A stretch of DNA of 64,000 nucleotides from Streptomyces sp. M92 (lineage in GTDB: Bacteria > Actinomycetota > Actinomycetes > Streptomycetales > Streptomycetaceae): assembly GCF_028473745.1 (NCBI RefSeq), contig NZ_CP101137.1, positions 3,906,001 through 3,970,000 of the forward strand. Reading direction: 5' to 3'. Shown here piece by piece: positions 32,643-45,400 of the stretch. The notes below the pieces were generated by a model. The model was not told where the DNA came from and ran no database searches. It saw nothing but the letters and a program-made list of their open reading frames with translations. Within the stretch, counting starts at the first letter, position 1. Each line of letters starts with the position of its first letter. Both the position numbers and the translations under genes were made by a program.

Positions 32643-35423
32643 ATGCCAACTCCCCGATCACGGCCGGCCGCTGCGGTGGTCCTGGCCGCCGCCCTGGCGG
32701 CCGTGGGTCTCGGCCCTGCCGCGAGTCCGGCGGCGGCCGCCACCGTCCCGGTAGGAGCCGGGAGTTACTCCGACACCCGGCCGCCGGGCACGACCGGCCC
32801 CACGACCAACACCGGCGCGCCGGTCACCCCGAAGGTCACGCAGGCCGCCAAGGACAGACCCGTACCCACCAACGACTGGTGGTCCTCCCTCGCCTTCCAG
32901 CGCTACGGCGACAACCCGTACTCCACCCCCATGTACGGCCACCCGCTCACGTACCAGGCCGTCTCCGGCGGCCTGGAGGTCGGCTACCCGACCAGCCCCA
33001 CCGTCGTCGGCGAGGGCCGCCAGTACGAGTACGCGCACAAACGCGACCTCACCCTGGGGCTGAGCGGACTCAACTCGCCCGACACCAAGGCCGACGCCTG
33101 GTCGGACTGGACGGTCACCCCGTACTGGTCCGACGGCAACCGGACCCTGCGGACCACCATCGGCCACGGCATGCCCTTCGTCTACGCCCAGGGCTCCGGC
33201 GGCAACGCGCAGATCACCACCGCGGCCCCGCCGACCGTCTTCGCCGACCAGGGCAACACCCTCGGCATCACGGTCGGCGGCCACCACTACGCCCTCTTCG
33301 CGCCGACGGGCAGCGACTGGAACGTCTCCGGCACCACGATCACCGCCGGCCTCGGAGGCAAGGACTACTTCTCCCTCGCCGTACTGCCCTCCGCCGACGC
33401 GCTCGCGACCTTCCGCAAGTACGCGTTCAGCTTCGTCACCGGATCGCAGGTCGACTGGAGCGCTTCCGGCGGCACGGTCGGCGCCACGTACAGGCTGATC
33501 ACCGAGGCCAAGGAAGGCACCGAACGCGGCACCCTCCAGGCCCTCTACCGGCATCAGTGGCTGCACACCACCGATGCCCTCACGCCGTACACCTACGTCT
33601 CCCCCCGCGGCACCATGAAGGTCAGGGAGGGCGCATCCTTCACCACCCGCCAGAAGGCCGCCCCGGTCCTGCCCGGAATGCCGAGGACCGACGCGGTCGA
33701 CACCTCCCGGCTGCGCGCCTACCTGTCCGAGGTGGCCAACGCCTCCGACCCGTTCTCCGGAGCCACGGACACCTACTGGACCGGCAAGGCGCTGGGCAAG
33801 CTCGCCCAACTCGTCCCGCTCGCCGACCAGATCGGTGAGACCGCGGTCCGCGACAAGCTCGTCGGCCTGCTCAAGGGCCGCCTCCAGGAGTGGTTCACCG
33901 CGGGCGGGGCGAGCGAGTTCTCGTACGACAAGGACTGGAAGACCCTCACCGGCTACCCCGCCTCCTACGGCAGCGACGCCGAACTCAACGACCACCACTT
34001 CCACTACGGCTACTACGTGTACGCGGCCGCGATCGTCGCCCAGTACGACGCCTCCTGGGCCGCCGACTCCGCCTGGGGCGGCATGGTCAAGGCCCTGATC
34101 CGCGACACCGCCAACCCGAGCCGCACCGACAGCGCCTTCCCCTTCCTGCGCGGCTTCGACGTCTACGCCGGTCACAGCTGGGCCTCCGGCCACCAGGGCT
34201 TCGCCGCCGGCAACAACCAGGAGTCCTCCTCGGAGTCCACCAACCTCAGTGCGGCGCTCGTGCTCTGGGGCTCGGCCACCGGCAACACCCAGCTGCGCGA
34301 TCTCGGCAGCTACCTGCTCGCCACCGAAAGCGAGGCGATCGCCCAGTACTGGTTCGACGCCGACCAGCAGGTCTTCCCCGGTTCCTTCACCCACGACACG
34401 GTCGGCATGGTGTGGGGCAGCGGCGGGGCGTACTCCACCTGGTGGACCGCCAACCCCGAGGAGATCCACGGCATCAACGTCCTGCCCGTGACCGCGGGCG
34501 GGTCCCCGCACCTCGCCGGGCACAAGGAGGCCATCCGGCGCAACATCGCCGAGATGGAACGCGAGAACGGCGGGCCCGCCGTCGAATGGCGCGACATCCT
34601 CTGGGAGTTCCAGTCACTGGCCGACCCGGCCGCCGCGAAGTCGAAGTGGGACGCCGGCAACGCCGGATACACACCGGAGGCGGGCGAGTCCAAGGCGCAC
34701 ACCTACCACTGGATCACCACCCTGGACGCCCTCGGCGCCCCCGACCCGTCGGTCACCGGCGACCTGCCCACGTCGGCGGTGTTCACCAGGAACGGCACCC
34801 GCACCTACGCCGCCCACAACCACGGTTCCACGGCCCGCACGGTGACCTTCTCCGACGGCAAGACGCTCACCGTCCCCGCGCGTTCCACCGCGACCGGGAC
34901 CGGCACCGACCCCGGCGGCCCGGACCCGGACCCGGAGCCGCCCACCGGCAACACCTTCCAGCTCCGCTCCGGCGGCGCCCTCGCCACGGCCACCGGCGGC
35001 ACGCCCGGCACCGACACCATCCCGTCGGCCGAGGGCGCCAACCACGACGGCACTCCCAACAAGCCGCTCGTCTACGAGGCCCGGGGCGTCAACGCCACCC
35101 TCAAGGCGGGGGCGTCCACCACGTTCCGCCTCCCCGTGGACGCCGGCACCGCGGTCGGTCTCGGCCAGCAGGCCCGTGTCAGCTACGACCTCACCGGCGA
35201 CGGCACCTTCGACCGGACCGAGACGTACCACTACTTCGCCACCGACCCCGTGACGGGCTGGGAGGAGTACAACCACACCCGTGGCCTGAAGGCCGCGACC
35301 GGCACCCTGGAAGACCTCAACGGGGGGACGGTACGGCTGGAGGTGTGGAGCGCGATCGGCAACGGGAGCGCGCAGCTGCGCACCGGCAGCGAGACGTCCG
35401 TGGTGGTCATTCCCTACGAGTGA
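32643..35423 (+). CDS. Secreted GH81 endo-beta-1,3-glucanase
   Basis: A 926-residue exported glycoside hydrolase. A signal peptide (Arg-rich start, core AAAVVLAAALAAVGLG, cut near AAA-TVP around residue 35) precedes the GH81 module: VPTNDWWSSLAFQ, AELNDHHFHYGYYVYAAA with the catalytic-region Asp, AAGNNQESSSESTN with the catalytic Glu, and NPEEIHGINVLP. After about residue 755 a Thr/Gly/Pro/Asp linker (GTDPGGPDPDPEPP) leads to a C-terminal beta-sandwich module (NTFQLRSGGA to VVVIPYE), probably carbohydrate-binding. GH81 enzymes hydrolyse laminarin and fungal or oomycete cell-wall beta-1,3-glucan. The upstream operator suggests induction by glucan oligosaccharides. Confidence 0.93.
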   Translation: MPTPRSRPAAAVVLAAALAAVGLGPAASPAAAATVPVGAGSYSDTRPPGTTGPTTNTGAPVTPKVTQAAKDRPVPTNDWWSSLAFQRYGDNPYSTPMYGHPLTYQAVSGGLEVGYPTSPTVVGEGRQYEYAHKRDLTLGLSGLNSPDTKADAWSDWTVTPYWSDGNRTLRTTIGHGMPFVYAQGSGGNAQITTAAPPTVFADQGNTLGITVGGHHYALFAPTGSDWNVSGTTITAGLGGKDYFSLAVLPSADALATFRKYAFSFVTGSQVDWSASGGTVGATYRLITEAKEGTERGTLQALYRHQWLHTTDALTPYTYVSPRGTMKVREGASFTTRQKAAPVLPGMPRTDAVDTSRLRAYLSEVANASDPFSGATDTYWTGKALGKLAQLVPLADQIGETAVRDKLVGLLKGRLQEWFTAGGASEFSYDKDWKTLTGYPASYGSDAELNDHHFHYGYYVYAAAIVAQYDASWAADSAWGGMVKALIRDTANPSRTDSAFPFLRGFDVYAGHSWASGHQGFAAGNNQESSSESTNLSAALVLWGSATGNTQLRDLGSYLLATESEAIAQYWFDADQQVFPGSFTHDTVGMVWGSGGAYSTWWTANPEEIHGINVLPVTAGGSPHLAGHKEAIRRNIAEMERENGGPAVEWRDILWEFQSLADPAAAKSKWDAGNAGYTPEAGESKAHTYHWITTLDALGAPDPSVTGDLPTSAVFTRNGTRTYAAHNHGSTARTVTFSDGKTLTVPARSTATGTGTDPGGPDPDPEPPTGNTFQLRSGGALATATGGTPGTDTIPSAEGANHDGTPNKPLVYEARGVNATLKAGASTTFRLPVDAGTAVGLGQQARVSYDLTGDGTFDRTETYHYFATDPVTGWEEYNHTRGLKAATGTLEDLNGGTVRLEVWSAIGNGSAQLRTGSETSVVVIPYE

Positions 35424-35453
35424 CGCACGCGGCGGCCTCCGCCGGCTGACGGC

Positions 35454-35485
35454 GGCGGGTGCGGGACTCCGGCCCCGCACCCGCC
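35454..35485. terminator. Hairpin after the GH81 gene
   Basis: A perfect 12-bp stem GGCGGGTGCGGG/CCCGCACCCGCC with an 8-base loop, 31 bases past the GH81 stop. Confidence 0.75.
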
Positions 35486-35494
35486 ACCGCCGCA

Positions 35495-36002
<508 letters not shown>

Positions 36003-36110
36003 TGATCCAGACACCGGCCCTGATGACGCGAAGCCGCGTCCAACGCGGACACCGCGTCGCCGACCCCCCGTCGGCCTCCCCATCACGTTCCCGAATGGAG
36101 AGGTACGCCC

Positions 36111-36629
36111 ATGCACGCCGTCCTGCGCCGCCCCCACATCCGCAAGTCCGCCGTGGCCTCCCTCGCCGCCGCCGGCGCCGCCGCCGTCACCCTCACCCTC
36201 GCCCCGAGCCCGGCGCACGCCGCCGAGCCGGCCAAGGCCTCCACCGCGCAGACCCAGGCCCAGACCGACAAGATCAAGGCCATCGTCAAGGCAGGCGAGA
36301 AGAAGCACGGCGACGACCTCGACGGCTGGATCCGCACCGCCCTGGACGTCATGGACGTCAAGAACATCCCGGGCACCTACGAGGGCCTGCACCGCAACAT
36401 CATGCGCGAGTCGTCCGGCAACCCGCACGCGCAGAACAACTGGGACGTCAACGCCCAGAACGGTATCCCCTCGAAGGGCCTGCTCCAGACGATCCAGCCC
36501 ACCTTCGACGCCTACCACGTCAAGGGCACGAAGGACTCCATCACCGACCCGGTCGCCAACATCGTCGCCGCCTGCAACTACGCGGCCGACAAGTACGGCT
36601 CCATGGACAACGTCGACTCCGCCTACTGA
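36111..36629 (+). CDS. Secreted transglycosylase-like (SLT fold) protein
   Basis: A 172-residue exported protein. The signal peptide has HIRKS, a hydrophobic AVASLAAAGAAAVTLTLAP and an AHA-A cut near residue 36. The mature domain resembles a soluble lytic transglycosylase/goose-lysozyme fold: the presumed catalytic Glu is in NIMRESSGNPHAQNNWD, followed by NAQNGIPSKGLLQTIQPTF and DPVANIVAACNYAADKYGS. Such enzymes cleave peptidoglycan glycan strands during growth or spore germination. No binding module is attached. GGAGAGGT precedes the ATG. Confidence 0.87.
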   Translation: MHAVLRRPHIRKSAVASLAAAGAAAVTLTLAPSPAHAAEPAKASTAQTQAQTDKIKAIVKAGEKKHGDDLDGWIRTALDVMDVKNIPGTYEGLHRNIMRESSGNPHAQNNWDVNAQNGIPSKGLLQTIQPTFDAYHVKGTKDSITDPVANIVAACNYAADKYGSMDNVDSAY

Positions 36630-36704
36630 CCGGCGGACCCACCGACCGCCTGGGCCCCAGGGACGACCGGTCCCGTGCGGAGGCCGGCGGGGCTCAGGCA
36701 GCAC

Positions 36705-36743
36705 GGTGGGGCCGGAGGGACGAGACGTCCCTCCGGCCCCACC
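36705..36743. terminator. Strong bidirectional terminator
   Basis: A perfect 18-bp stem (GGTGGGGCCGGAGGGACG and complement) closed by an AGA loop lies between the transglycosylase-like gene and the convergent MurA-like gene. Confidence 0.88.
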
Positions 36744-36854
36744 TGCGTCGCACCCGGTGCGTCCCGGAAAAGTCCCAGAGGCGCCACCACGCCCCCTACG
36801 GCCTCGCGTTCATGCAGGTTGGAAGGGGGGTGTCGACGTCTTTTCGGAACCCTT

Positions 36855-38384
36855 TCAGATGTCCCGGAAGATCTCGATCTGCGCCCCGATCGAGTTCAGC
36901 CGCTCCGCCAGGTCCTCGTACCCCCGGTTGATGACGTACACGTTGCGCAGCACCGACGTGCCCTCCGCCGCCATCATCGCCAGCAGGACGACCACGGCGG
37001 GGCGCAGGGCCGGCGGGCACATCATCTCGGCGGCGCGCCAGCGGGTGGGGCCCTCGACCAGGACGCGGTGGGGGTCCAGGAGCTGGAGGCGTCCGCCGAG
37101 GCGGTTCAGGTCGGTGAGGTAGATGGCGCGGTTGTCGTAGACCCAGTCGTGGATGAGGGTCTGGCCCTGGGCCGAGGCCGCGATGGCCGCGAAGAAGGGG
37201 ACGTTGTCGATGTTCAGGCCCGGGAAGGGCATGGGGTGGATCTTGTCGATGGGCGCCTCCAGCTTCGACGGCCGGACGGTCAGGTCCACCAGGCGCGTGC
37301 GGCCGTTGTCCGCGAAGTACTCCGGCGTGCGGTCGTGGTCGAGGCCCATCTCCTCCAGGACCGCCAGCTCGATCTCCAGGAACTCGATGGGGACCCGGCG
37401 GACCGTCAGCTCCGACTCCGTGACCACCGCGGCGGCCAGCAGGCTCATCGCCTCGACCGGGTCCTCGGAGGGGGAGTAGTCCACGTCGGCGTCGATGACC
37501 GGCATGCCGTGGACGGTGAGGGTGGTGGTGCCGATGCCCTCGACGCGCACGCCCAGGGCCTCGAGGAAGAAGCAGAGGTCCTGGACCATGTAGTTGGAGG
37601 AGGCGTTGCGGATGACGGTGACGCCGTCGTGGCGGGCGGCGGCCAGGAGGGCGTTCTCCGTCACCGTGTCGCCGCGCTCGGTCAGGACGATGGGGCGGTC
37701 CGGGCGGACCGTGCGGTCGACCACCGCGTGGTAGTGGCCCTCGGTCGCGGCGACGTCCAGGCCGAAGCGGCGCAGCGCGATCATGTGCGGCTCGATGGTG
37801 CGGGTGCCGAGGTCGCAACCGCCGGCGTAGGGCAGCCGGAAGCGGTCCATGCGGTGCAGCAGCGGGCCGAGGAACATGATGATGGAGCGGGTGCGGACGG
37901 CGGCCTCGGCGTCGATGGCCTCCATGTCCAGCTCGGCCGGCGGCACGATCTCCAGGTCGGTGCCGTCGTTGATCCAGCGGGTGCGGACGCCGATGGAGTT
38001 CAGCACCTCCAGGAGGCGGTAGACCTCCTCGATGCGGGCGACCCGGCGCAGCACCGTGCGCCCCTTGTTGAGGAGCGAGGCGCACAGCAGCGCCACGCAG
38101 GCGTTCTTGCTGGTCTTGACGTCGATGGCACCGGAGAGGCGCCGGCCGCCGACCACACGCAGGTGCATCGGGCCCGAGTAGCCGAGCGAGACGATTTCGC
38201 TGTCCAGGGCTTCGCCGATACGGGCGATCATCTCAAGGCTGATGTTCTGGTTGCCGCGCTCGATCCGGTTGACGGCGCTCTGACTGGTGTTGAGCGCCTC
38301 CGCAAGCTGTGACTGGGTCCAGCCGCGGTGCTGCCGGGCGTCACGGATGAGCTTGCCGATGCGTACGAGGTAGTCGTCTGCCAT
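36855..38384 (-). CDS. XRE helix-turn-helix fused to a MurA-type enolpyruvyl transferase
   Basis: A 509-residue fusion. Residues 1-62 are an XRE/Cro-like DNA-binding domain (KLIRDARQHRGWTQSQLAEA, SQSAVNRIERGNQNISLEMI). From about 72 to the end it is an EPT-fold MurA homologue; MurA transfers enolpyruvate from PEP to UDP-GlcNAc, the first step of peptidoglycan synthesis. Catalytic features are kept: K93-N94 in KTSKNACVALL, R-x-S-I-I-M-F-L-G-P, and the PEP-binding C190 in YAGGCDLGTRT. It could be a second MurA, a sensor of UDP-GlcNAc or PEP coupled to DNA binding, or both. A palindrome lies just before its ATG, suggesting autoregulation. Confidence 0.92.
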   Translation of the reverse strand: MADDYLVRIGKLIRDARQHRGWTQSQLAEALNTSQSAVNRIERGNQNISLEMIARIGEALDSEIVSLGYSGPMHLRVVGGRRLSGAIDVKTSKNACVALLCASLLNKGRTVLRRVARIEEVYRLLEVLNSIGVRTRWINDGTDLEIVPPAELDMEAIDAEAAVRTRSIIMFLGPLLHRMDRFRLPYAGGCDLGTRTIEPHMIALRRFGLDVAATEGHYHAVVDRTVRPDRPIVLTERGDTVTENALLAAARHDGVTVIRNASSNYMVQDLCFFLEALGVRVEGIGTTTLTVHGMPVIDADVDYSPSEDPVEAMSLLAAAVVTESELTVRRVPIEFLEIELAVLEEMGLDHDRTPEYFADNGRTRLVDLTVRPSKLEAPIDKIHPMPFPGLNIDNVPFFAAIAASAQGQTLIHDWVYDNRAIYLTDLNRLGGRLQLLDPHRVLVEGPTRWRAAEMMCPPALRPAVVVLLAMMAAEGTSVLRNVYVINRGYEDLAERLNSIGAQIEIFRDI

Positions 38385-38395
38385 GAGGTTGAGGC

Positions 38396-38413
38396 TATCT
38401 CAGATATGAGATG
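38396..38413. promoter_or_regulatory. Palindrome upstream of the HTH-MurA gene
   Basis: ATCTCA-GATA-TGAGAT (38397-38412), preceded by T to give TATCTC, lies 12 bases before the start codon. It is a plausible operator for the gene's own HTH domain and shares its half-site with the palindrome before aconitase. Confidence 0.55.
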
Positions 38414-38467
38414 GCGCCTCTCGGGGGGTCCGTTCGAGTGACGGGGCATCAAGGGGCTCAACCGTCC

Positions 38468-38677
38468 TCAACGGCCGCCTCGGCGGCGCCTGCTGGTCGT
38501 CGTGCGGCGCCATCCGAAAGGTCCGGGCAAATCCATCGATGTCGTACGACGTCCGGTGCTGCTGCGGGTGTGGCGCGGGCCGTTGCCGCCGCCGGTCGTG
38601 ACGGACCACGAGCGCTTGTTGATGTTCAGCCGCACTCCGGGGAGGATTCGGAAGCTCTTGCGGAACGTGAGCGGCAT
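38468..38677 (-). CDS. DUF4236 family small protein
   Basis: A 69-residue basic protein beginning MPLTFRKSFRILPGVRLNIN, then SWSVTTGGG, GPRHTRSSTGRRTTSMDLPG and an Arg/Thr-rich tail. This is the standard DUF4236 signature, a short phage- and plasmid-associated domain also common on Streptomyces chromosomes, function unknown. GAAGGGGG precedes the ATG. It lies downstream of, and antisense to, nothing else; its 3' end points at the HTH-MurA promoter. Confidence 0.88.
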   Translation of the reverse strand: MPLTFRKSFRILPGVRLNINKRSWSVTTGGGNGPRHTRSSTGRRTTSMDLPGPFGWRRTTTSRRRRGGR

Positions 38678-38827
38678 CGTGCCCCCTTCCGAGTTGTGCC
38701 GGGCACGCGCGCCCGGCACGAGTCGGATACCCCCGTCCGGCGTAGTGATGGCCGCGCGGGTCACCCGGGATGGGGCGCACGCCACACCGCGCCCGGGCAT
38801 GACCAGTCCGCCCCCATGTACTAGAGT

Positions 38828-38845
38828 TATCTCGACATCGAGATA
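38828..38845. promoter_or_regulatory. TATCTCGA palindrome upstream of aconitase
   Basis: TATCTCGACATCGAGATA is a perfect 8+2+8 inverted repeat about 140 bases before the aconitase start, in a gene-free stretch (38678-38986) that also holds an iron-box-like element. Its TATCTC half-site is shared with the palindrome before the HTH-MurA gene. Confidence 0.65.
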
Positions 38846-38900
38846 TCTGCCGAGGCGCACCGAAGCCGCACGCCGCTGTCGGTCTGACGGTAAGGGTTAC

Positions 38901-38919
38901 CTAACTTAGCCTTACCTTA
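38901..38919. promoter_or_regulatory. DmdR/IdeR-type iron-box-like element
   Basis: CTAACTTAGCCTTACCTTA matches 14 of 19 bases of the DtxR-family consensus TTAGGTTAGCCTAACCTAA. It lies 67 bases before the GTG of aconitase, an iron-sulfur enzyme, where iron-dependent control is plausible. Confidence 0.5.
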
Positions 38920-38971
38920 GCGGATTGGCCAGGGTGGCGTGGCGGCAGGATGCGGTGGTACGCGCACATAA

Positions 38972-41701
<2,730 letters not shown>

Positions 41702-41719
41702 GCGGCACCGCACAGCGGT

Positions 41720-41757
41720 CGAGGGCCGCATCCCCGGTGACGGGGGTGCGGCCCTCG
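41720..41757. terminator. Terminator after aconitase
   Basis: CGAGGGCCGCA pairs with TGCGGCCCTCG, extended by CCCC/GGGG around a T-G wobble, 18 bases after the aconitase stop and just before the convergent secreted-protein gene. Confidence 0.8.
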
Positions 41758-41774
41758 CCGTGCCGGGCGCCGGG

Positions 41775-42305
41775 TCAGGCGATCGCCGCGCCGGTCCCGC
41801 GGGCCGCGTCGATGTAGTCGGTGCGGCCGGAGCCGTCGTAGAGCGTGATGTCCACGTAGGCGCCGTCCGGGATGCTGAGGTCCTTCACCGTCAGGTCCAC
41901 GGTGTCCGAGGTGCCGGGCGCCGAGAAGGTGCCCACGTTGTGGTACGAACCGCCCGACGAGTAGCCGACGGCCACGTAGAAGGTGTCGCCGTCGTTCTTC
42001 GTGTCGTAGATCCAGAGCTTCTCGCCGCTCGGGTGGAACTCGACCTTGCCCACGAACCAGCCCGCGTCGTTCACTTCCATCTTGACGGCCAGAGCGCCCG
42101 CGTCGTGCGCGAAGTAGGTGCCGTCGAACGGGTCGGTGAGCGAGCCGCCGCTGCACGGGCAGCCGTCGGTGTCGCGGTAGTACGTCGAGACGCTGGGGTC
42201 GGGGTCGTAGGCCTGGGCCGGGGCCGCCGTGGCGAACAGCGTCCCCGCGGCCAGCAACGCGCCCGTGACCGCCCCCGCGATCCCTCTGCCGGTGTTCCTC
42301 CGCAC
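41775..42305 (-). CDS. Conserved secreted protein of unknown function
   Basis: A 176-residue exported protein. The signal peptide (VRRNTGRGIAGAVTGALLAA, cut AQA-YD near residue 32) is followed by a beta-rich domain with YYRDTDGCPCSGG, VGKVEFHPSGEKLWIYDT and DTVDLTVKDLSIPDGA. The Cys-x-Cys pair near the N-terminus of the mature part may form a vicinal disulfide or bind metal. GTG start with GGAGGGG upstream. It lies between aconitase and the GH92 gene on the strand of the latter; a link to polysaccharide use is only positional. Confidence 0.78.
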   Translation of the reverse strand: MRRNTGRGIAGAVTGALLAAGTLFATAAPAQAYDPDPSVSTYYRDTDGCPCSGGSLTDPFDGTYFAHDAGALAVKMEVNDAGWFVGKVEFHPSGEKLWIYDTKNDGDTFYVAVGYSSGGSYHNVGTFSAPGTSDTVDLTVKDLSIPDGAYVDITLYDGSGRTDYIDAARGTGAAIA

Positions 42306-42478
42306 GTGTTGCCCCCTCCGTCGACGCGCGACGCGCCCCTCCGGCGGCTGCCGGTGGCGCCCGCTCATTCTGGGGGCTCCGGCACGTACGGGGAATGGCC
42401 CCGCACACGGGGGCGGCGGGTTCAGGCCACGCCCGAAGGCCCGGCCCGAACCCGCCAGTCCACTCCGGCGGGGTGCGC

Positions 42479-45400
42479 CTACGCCAGCAGCTCCACCTCC
42501 GCCAGCGTGTGCTCGCCGTCGAGCACCAGACGGTACCTCTGGTAGGTCCCCGGCGACTTCACCGTGAACGCCCGGGTCTGCCGGTCCCAGGCGAAGGACT
42601 CGCCCGAGCGCTCGTCCAGCGTCCGCCAGGCCGTGCCGTCGGCCGACCCCTGGAGCTTCCAGCCCGCCGGGGCCTTCGCGCCGTCCGCCGGCGACGTCAG
42701 CGTGTACTGGACCGCCTCGGCGCCCTCGTCGGACACCGGCAGGTCCACCGAGGTCACGGCCGCCTCCGTGGCCGACGTGTTGTCGAGCAGGGCGCCGTCG
42801 CCCTCGGTCACGTCCGTGCGCGGGGTCGGGACCTCGTCGTCCTTGGTGATCGACACCGGTGCCGAGCCGTCGTCGGTGGCCCACGAGGACGGCCGCGGGC
42901 CCATGTCGAACTCCAGGACACCGCCCCGGGCGATCAGGTCGTGGGGGAGCGCGGTGGAGTTCCAGCGCTTGCCGTTGACCTTCAGGCCCTGCACGTAGAT
43001 GTTCCGGTTGCTGTTCTTCGGAGCCTCGACGACCAGCTCGCGGCCGTTCTCCAGGTGCACGGTCGCCTTCTTGAACAGCGGGGAGCCGATGGCGTACTCG
43101 CCGCTGCCCATCACCAGCGGGTAGAAGCCGAGCGCGGAGAAGAGGAACCAGGCTGACTGCTCGCCGTTGTCCTCGTCGCCGTGGTAGCCCTGCCCGATGT
43201 CGCTGCCGGTGTAGAGGCGGGAGAGCACCTCGCGGACGTTCTTCTGCGTCTTGTACGGCTGCCCGGCCGCGTCGTACATGTACAGGGCGTGGTGGGCGAC
43301 CTGGTTGGAGTGCCCGTACATGCCCATGCGGACGTCGCGCGCCTCGGTCATCTCGTGGATGACACCGCCGTAGGAGCCGACGAACTCCGGAGAGGCCGTC
43401 TCGGGCGTGGACAGGTACTCGTCGAGCTTGTCGGCCAGGCCCTTCCTGCCGCCGTACAGGTTGGCGAGGCCACGGCTGTCCTGCGGGGCGGTGAAGGCGT
43501 AGCCCCAGCCGTTGGTCTCCGTGTAGTCGTGGCCCCACACGCGCGGGTCGTACTTCTCGGACTCCACGCGCCACTCGCCCGCGAGGTCCTTGCCCTGGAA
43601 GAAGCCGGCCTTCGCGTCGAACATGTTGACGTAGTCCTGGGCGCGGTTCAGGAAGTACGCCGACTCCTCCTTGTACCGCTTCTCGCCGGTCTCCTCGTAG
43701 AGCTTCTCGCCCATCTTCGCGATGCCGTAGTCGTTGAGGTAGCCCTCCAGCGCCCACGACATGCCCTCGTGCGTCTCGGTGCTGGTGTAGCCGAGGAACG
43801 GTGAGGTCGCCATGCCCTTGCGGCCCACGCCCGAGGACGGGGGCACGGCGGTGGCGTTCTTGACGGCCGCGTCGTACGCCGCCTTCGCGTCGAAGTCGAC
43901 GCCCTTGACGTACGCGTCGGCGAACGCCACGTCCGAGGAGGTGCCGGTCATCAGGTCCGCGTAGCCCGGGGAGGACCAGCGGGAGGTCCAGCTGCCGTCC
44001 TTGTAGTGCTGCACGAAGCCGTCGACCAGCTCACCGGCCTTGGCCGGGGTCAGGAAGGAGTACGCGGGCCAGGTGGTCCGGTACGTGTCCCAGAAGCCGT
44101 TGTTGACGTAGACCTTGCCGTCCACGATCTTGGCGCCGGTCTCGGTCGGGGTGTCCTCCTTGACCGCCTTGGAGAACGGGGAGGCGTACTTGTACTTCCC
44201 GTCGACCTTCTCGTGGCCCGCGTTCGGGTACAGGTACAGCCGGTAGAGGCTGGAGTAGAGGGTGGTCAGCTGGTCCTGCGTGGCGCCCTCGACCTCGACC
44301 TTGCCGAGGATGCGGTCCCACTGCTTGCGGGCGTCGCGCTTGACCTTGTCGAAGGAGGCGCGCTCCGGGATCTCCTGGCGCAGATTGTCCTTCGCCTGGT
44401 CGACGCTGATCAGCGAGGTCGCGATGCGCAGCGTCACGGTGCGGTCCTTGCCCGCGTCGAAGCGCAGGTGGCCCTTGACGCCGCTGGAGTCGCCGCCGGT
44501 GACCTTGGCGTCGAACTCGCCGTAGACGAAGAGGCGGGTGGCGCCCGTGGAGAGCCCGGACTTGACGTCCGAGTAGCCGTGGAAGGTGCCGTTCTCCTCG
44601 TCCAGGGTCAGACCGGCCTGGTCCTCCACGTTGTCGAAGACCACGCTCGCGTCGTCACCGGGGTAGGTGAAGCGCATCATCGCCGCGTGGTCGGTGGGCG
44701 CCATCTCGGCCTTCAGACCGTTCTCGAAGCGCACGCCGTAGTAGTACGGCCTGGCCGTCTCGTTCTCGTGCCGGAAGGCCAGCTCGCGCTGCTCCCGGCC
44801 GGTGTCCGGGGTGCCGGAGGCCGCGGACGGCATCACCTGGAAGGTCTGCCGGTCGCCCATCCAGGGGCTCGGCTCGTGGCTCGCGCTGAACGCCTGGAGA
44901 GTGGGCAGATTGTCCGCGTTGTTGCCGCGCGCGTAGTCGTACAGCCAGCTCAGCGAACCGGCGTTGGTCACCGGGACCCAGAAGTTGAAGCCGTGCGGCA
45001 CGGCGGTCGCCGGGATGTTGTTGCCGCGCGAGAAGCCGCCGCTGGAGTTGGTGCCGCGGGTGGTGAGCGCGTAGTCGGACAGGTGGGCCTTGGGCCGCTC
45101 GGGCCTGGCCCGCTCGATCTCCACGTCGTCCAGCCAGCCCCGGAACTTCGCCGGACCCTTGGGGGAGTCGTACGCCACCAGAATCCGGTCGACGGTCTTG
45201 CCGGCCGCGACCGACCCGATCCCCGACCGCACGCTGTTCCACTGGTTGACGTAGAGGATCTTGGCGTCGCCCTGACCGCGCGGCGTCAGCGGGAACCCGT
45301 GCTGGTCGGTGGCCTGGAGGTCGCTCAGGTAGGTGCCGTCGGTGAAGGCGAGGTCGACGGCGACGTTCGTGGCGTCGTAGTCGAGGTCGCCGTCCGCCAT

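Noticed and set aside
38468..38677. DUF4236 gene as sign of a prophage
   Set aside because: The family occurs in phages, but no integrase, att-like repeat or structural gene lies nearby.
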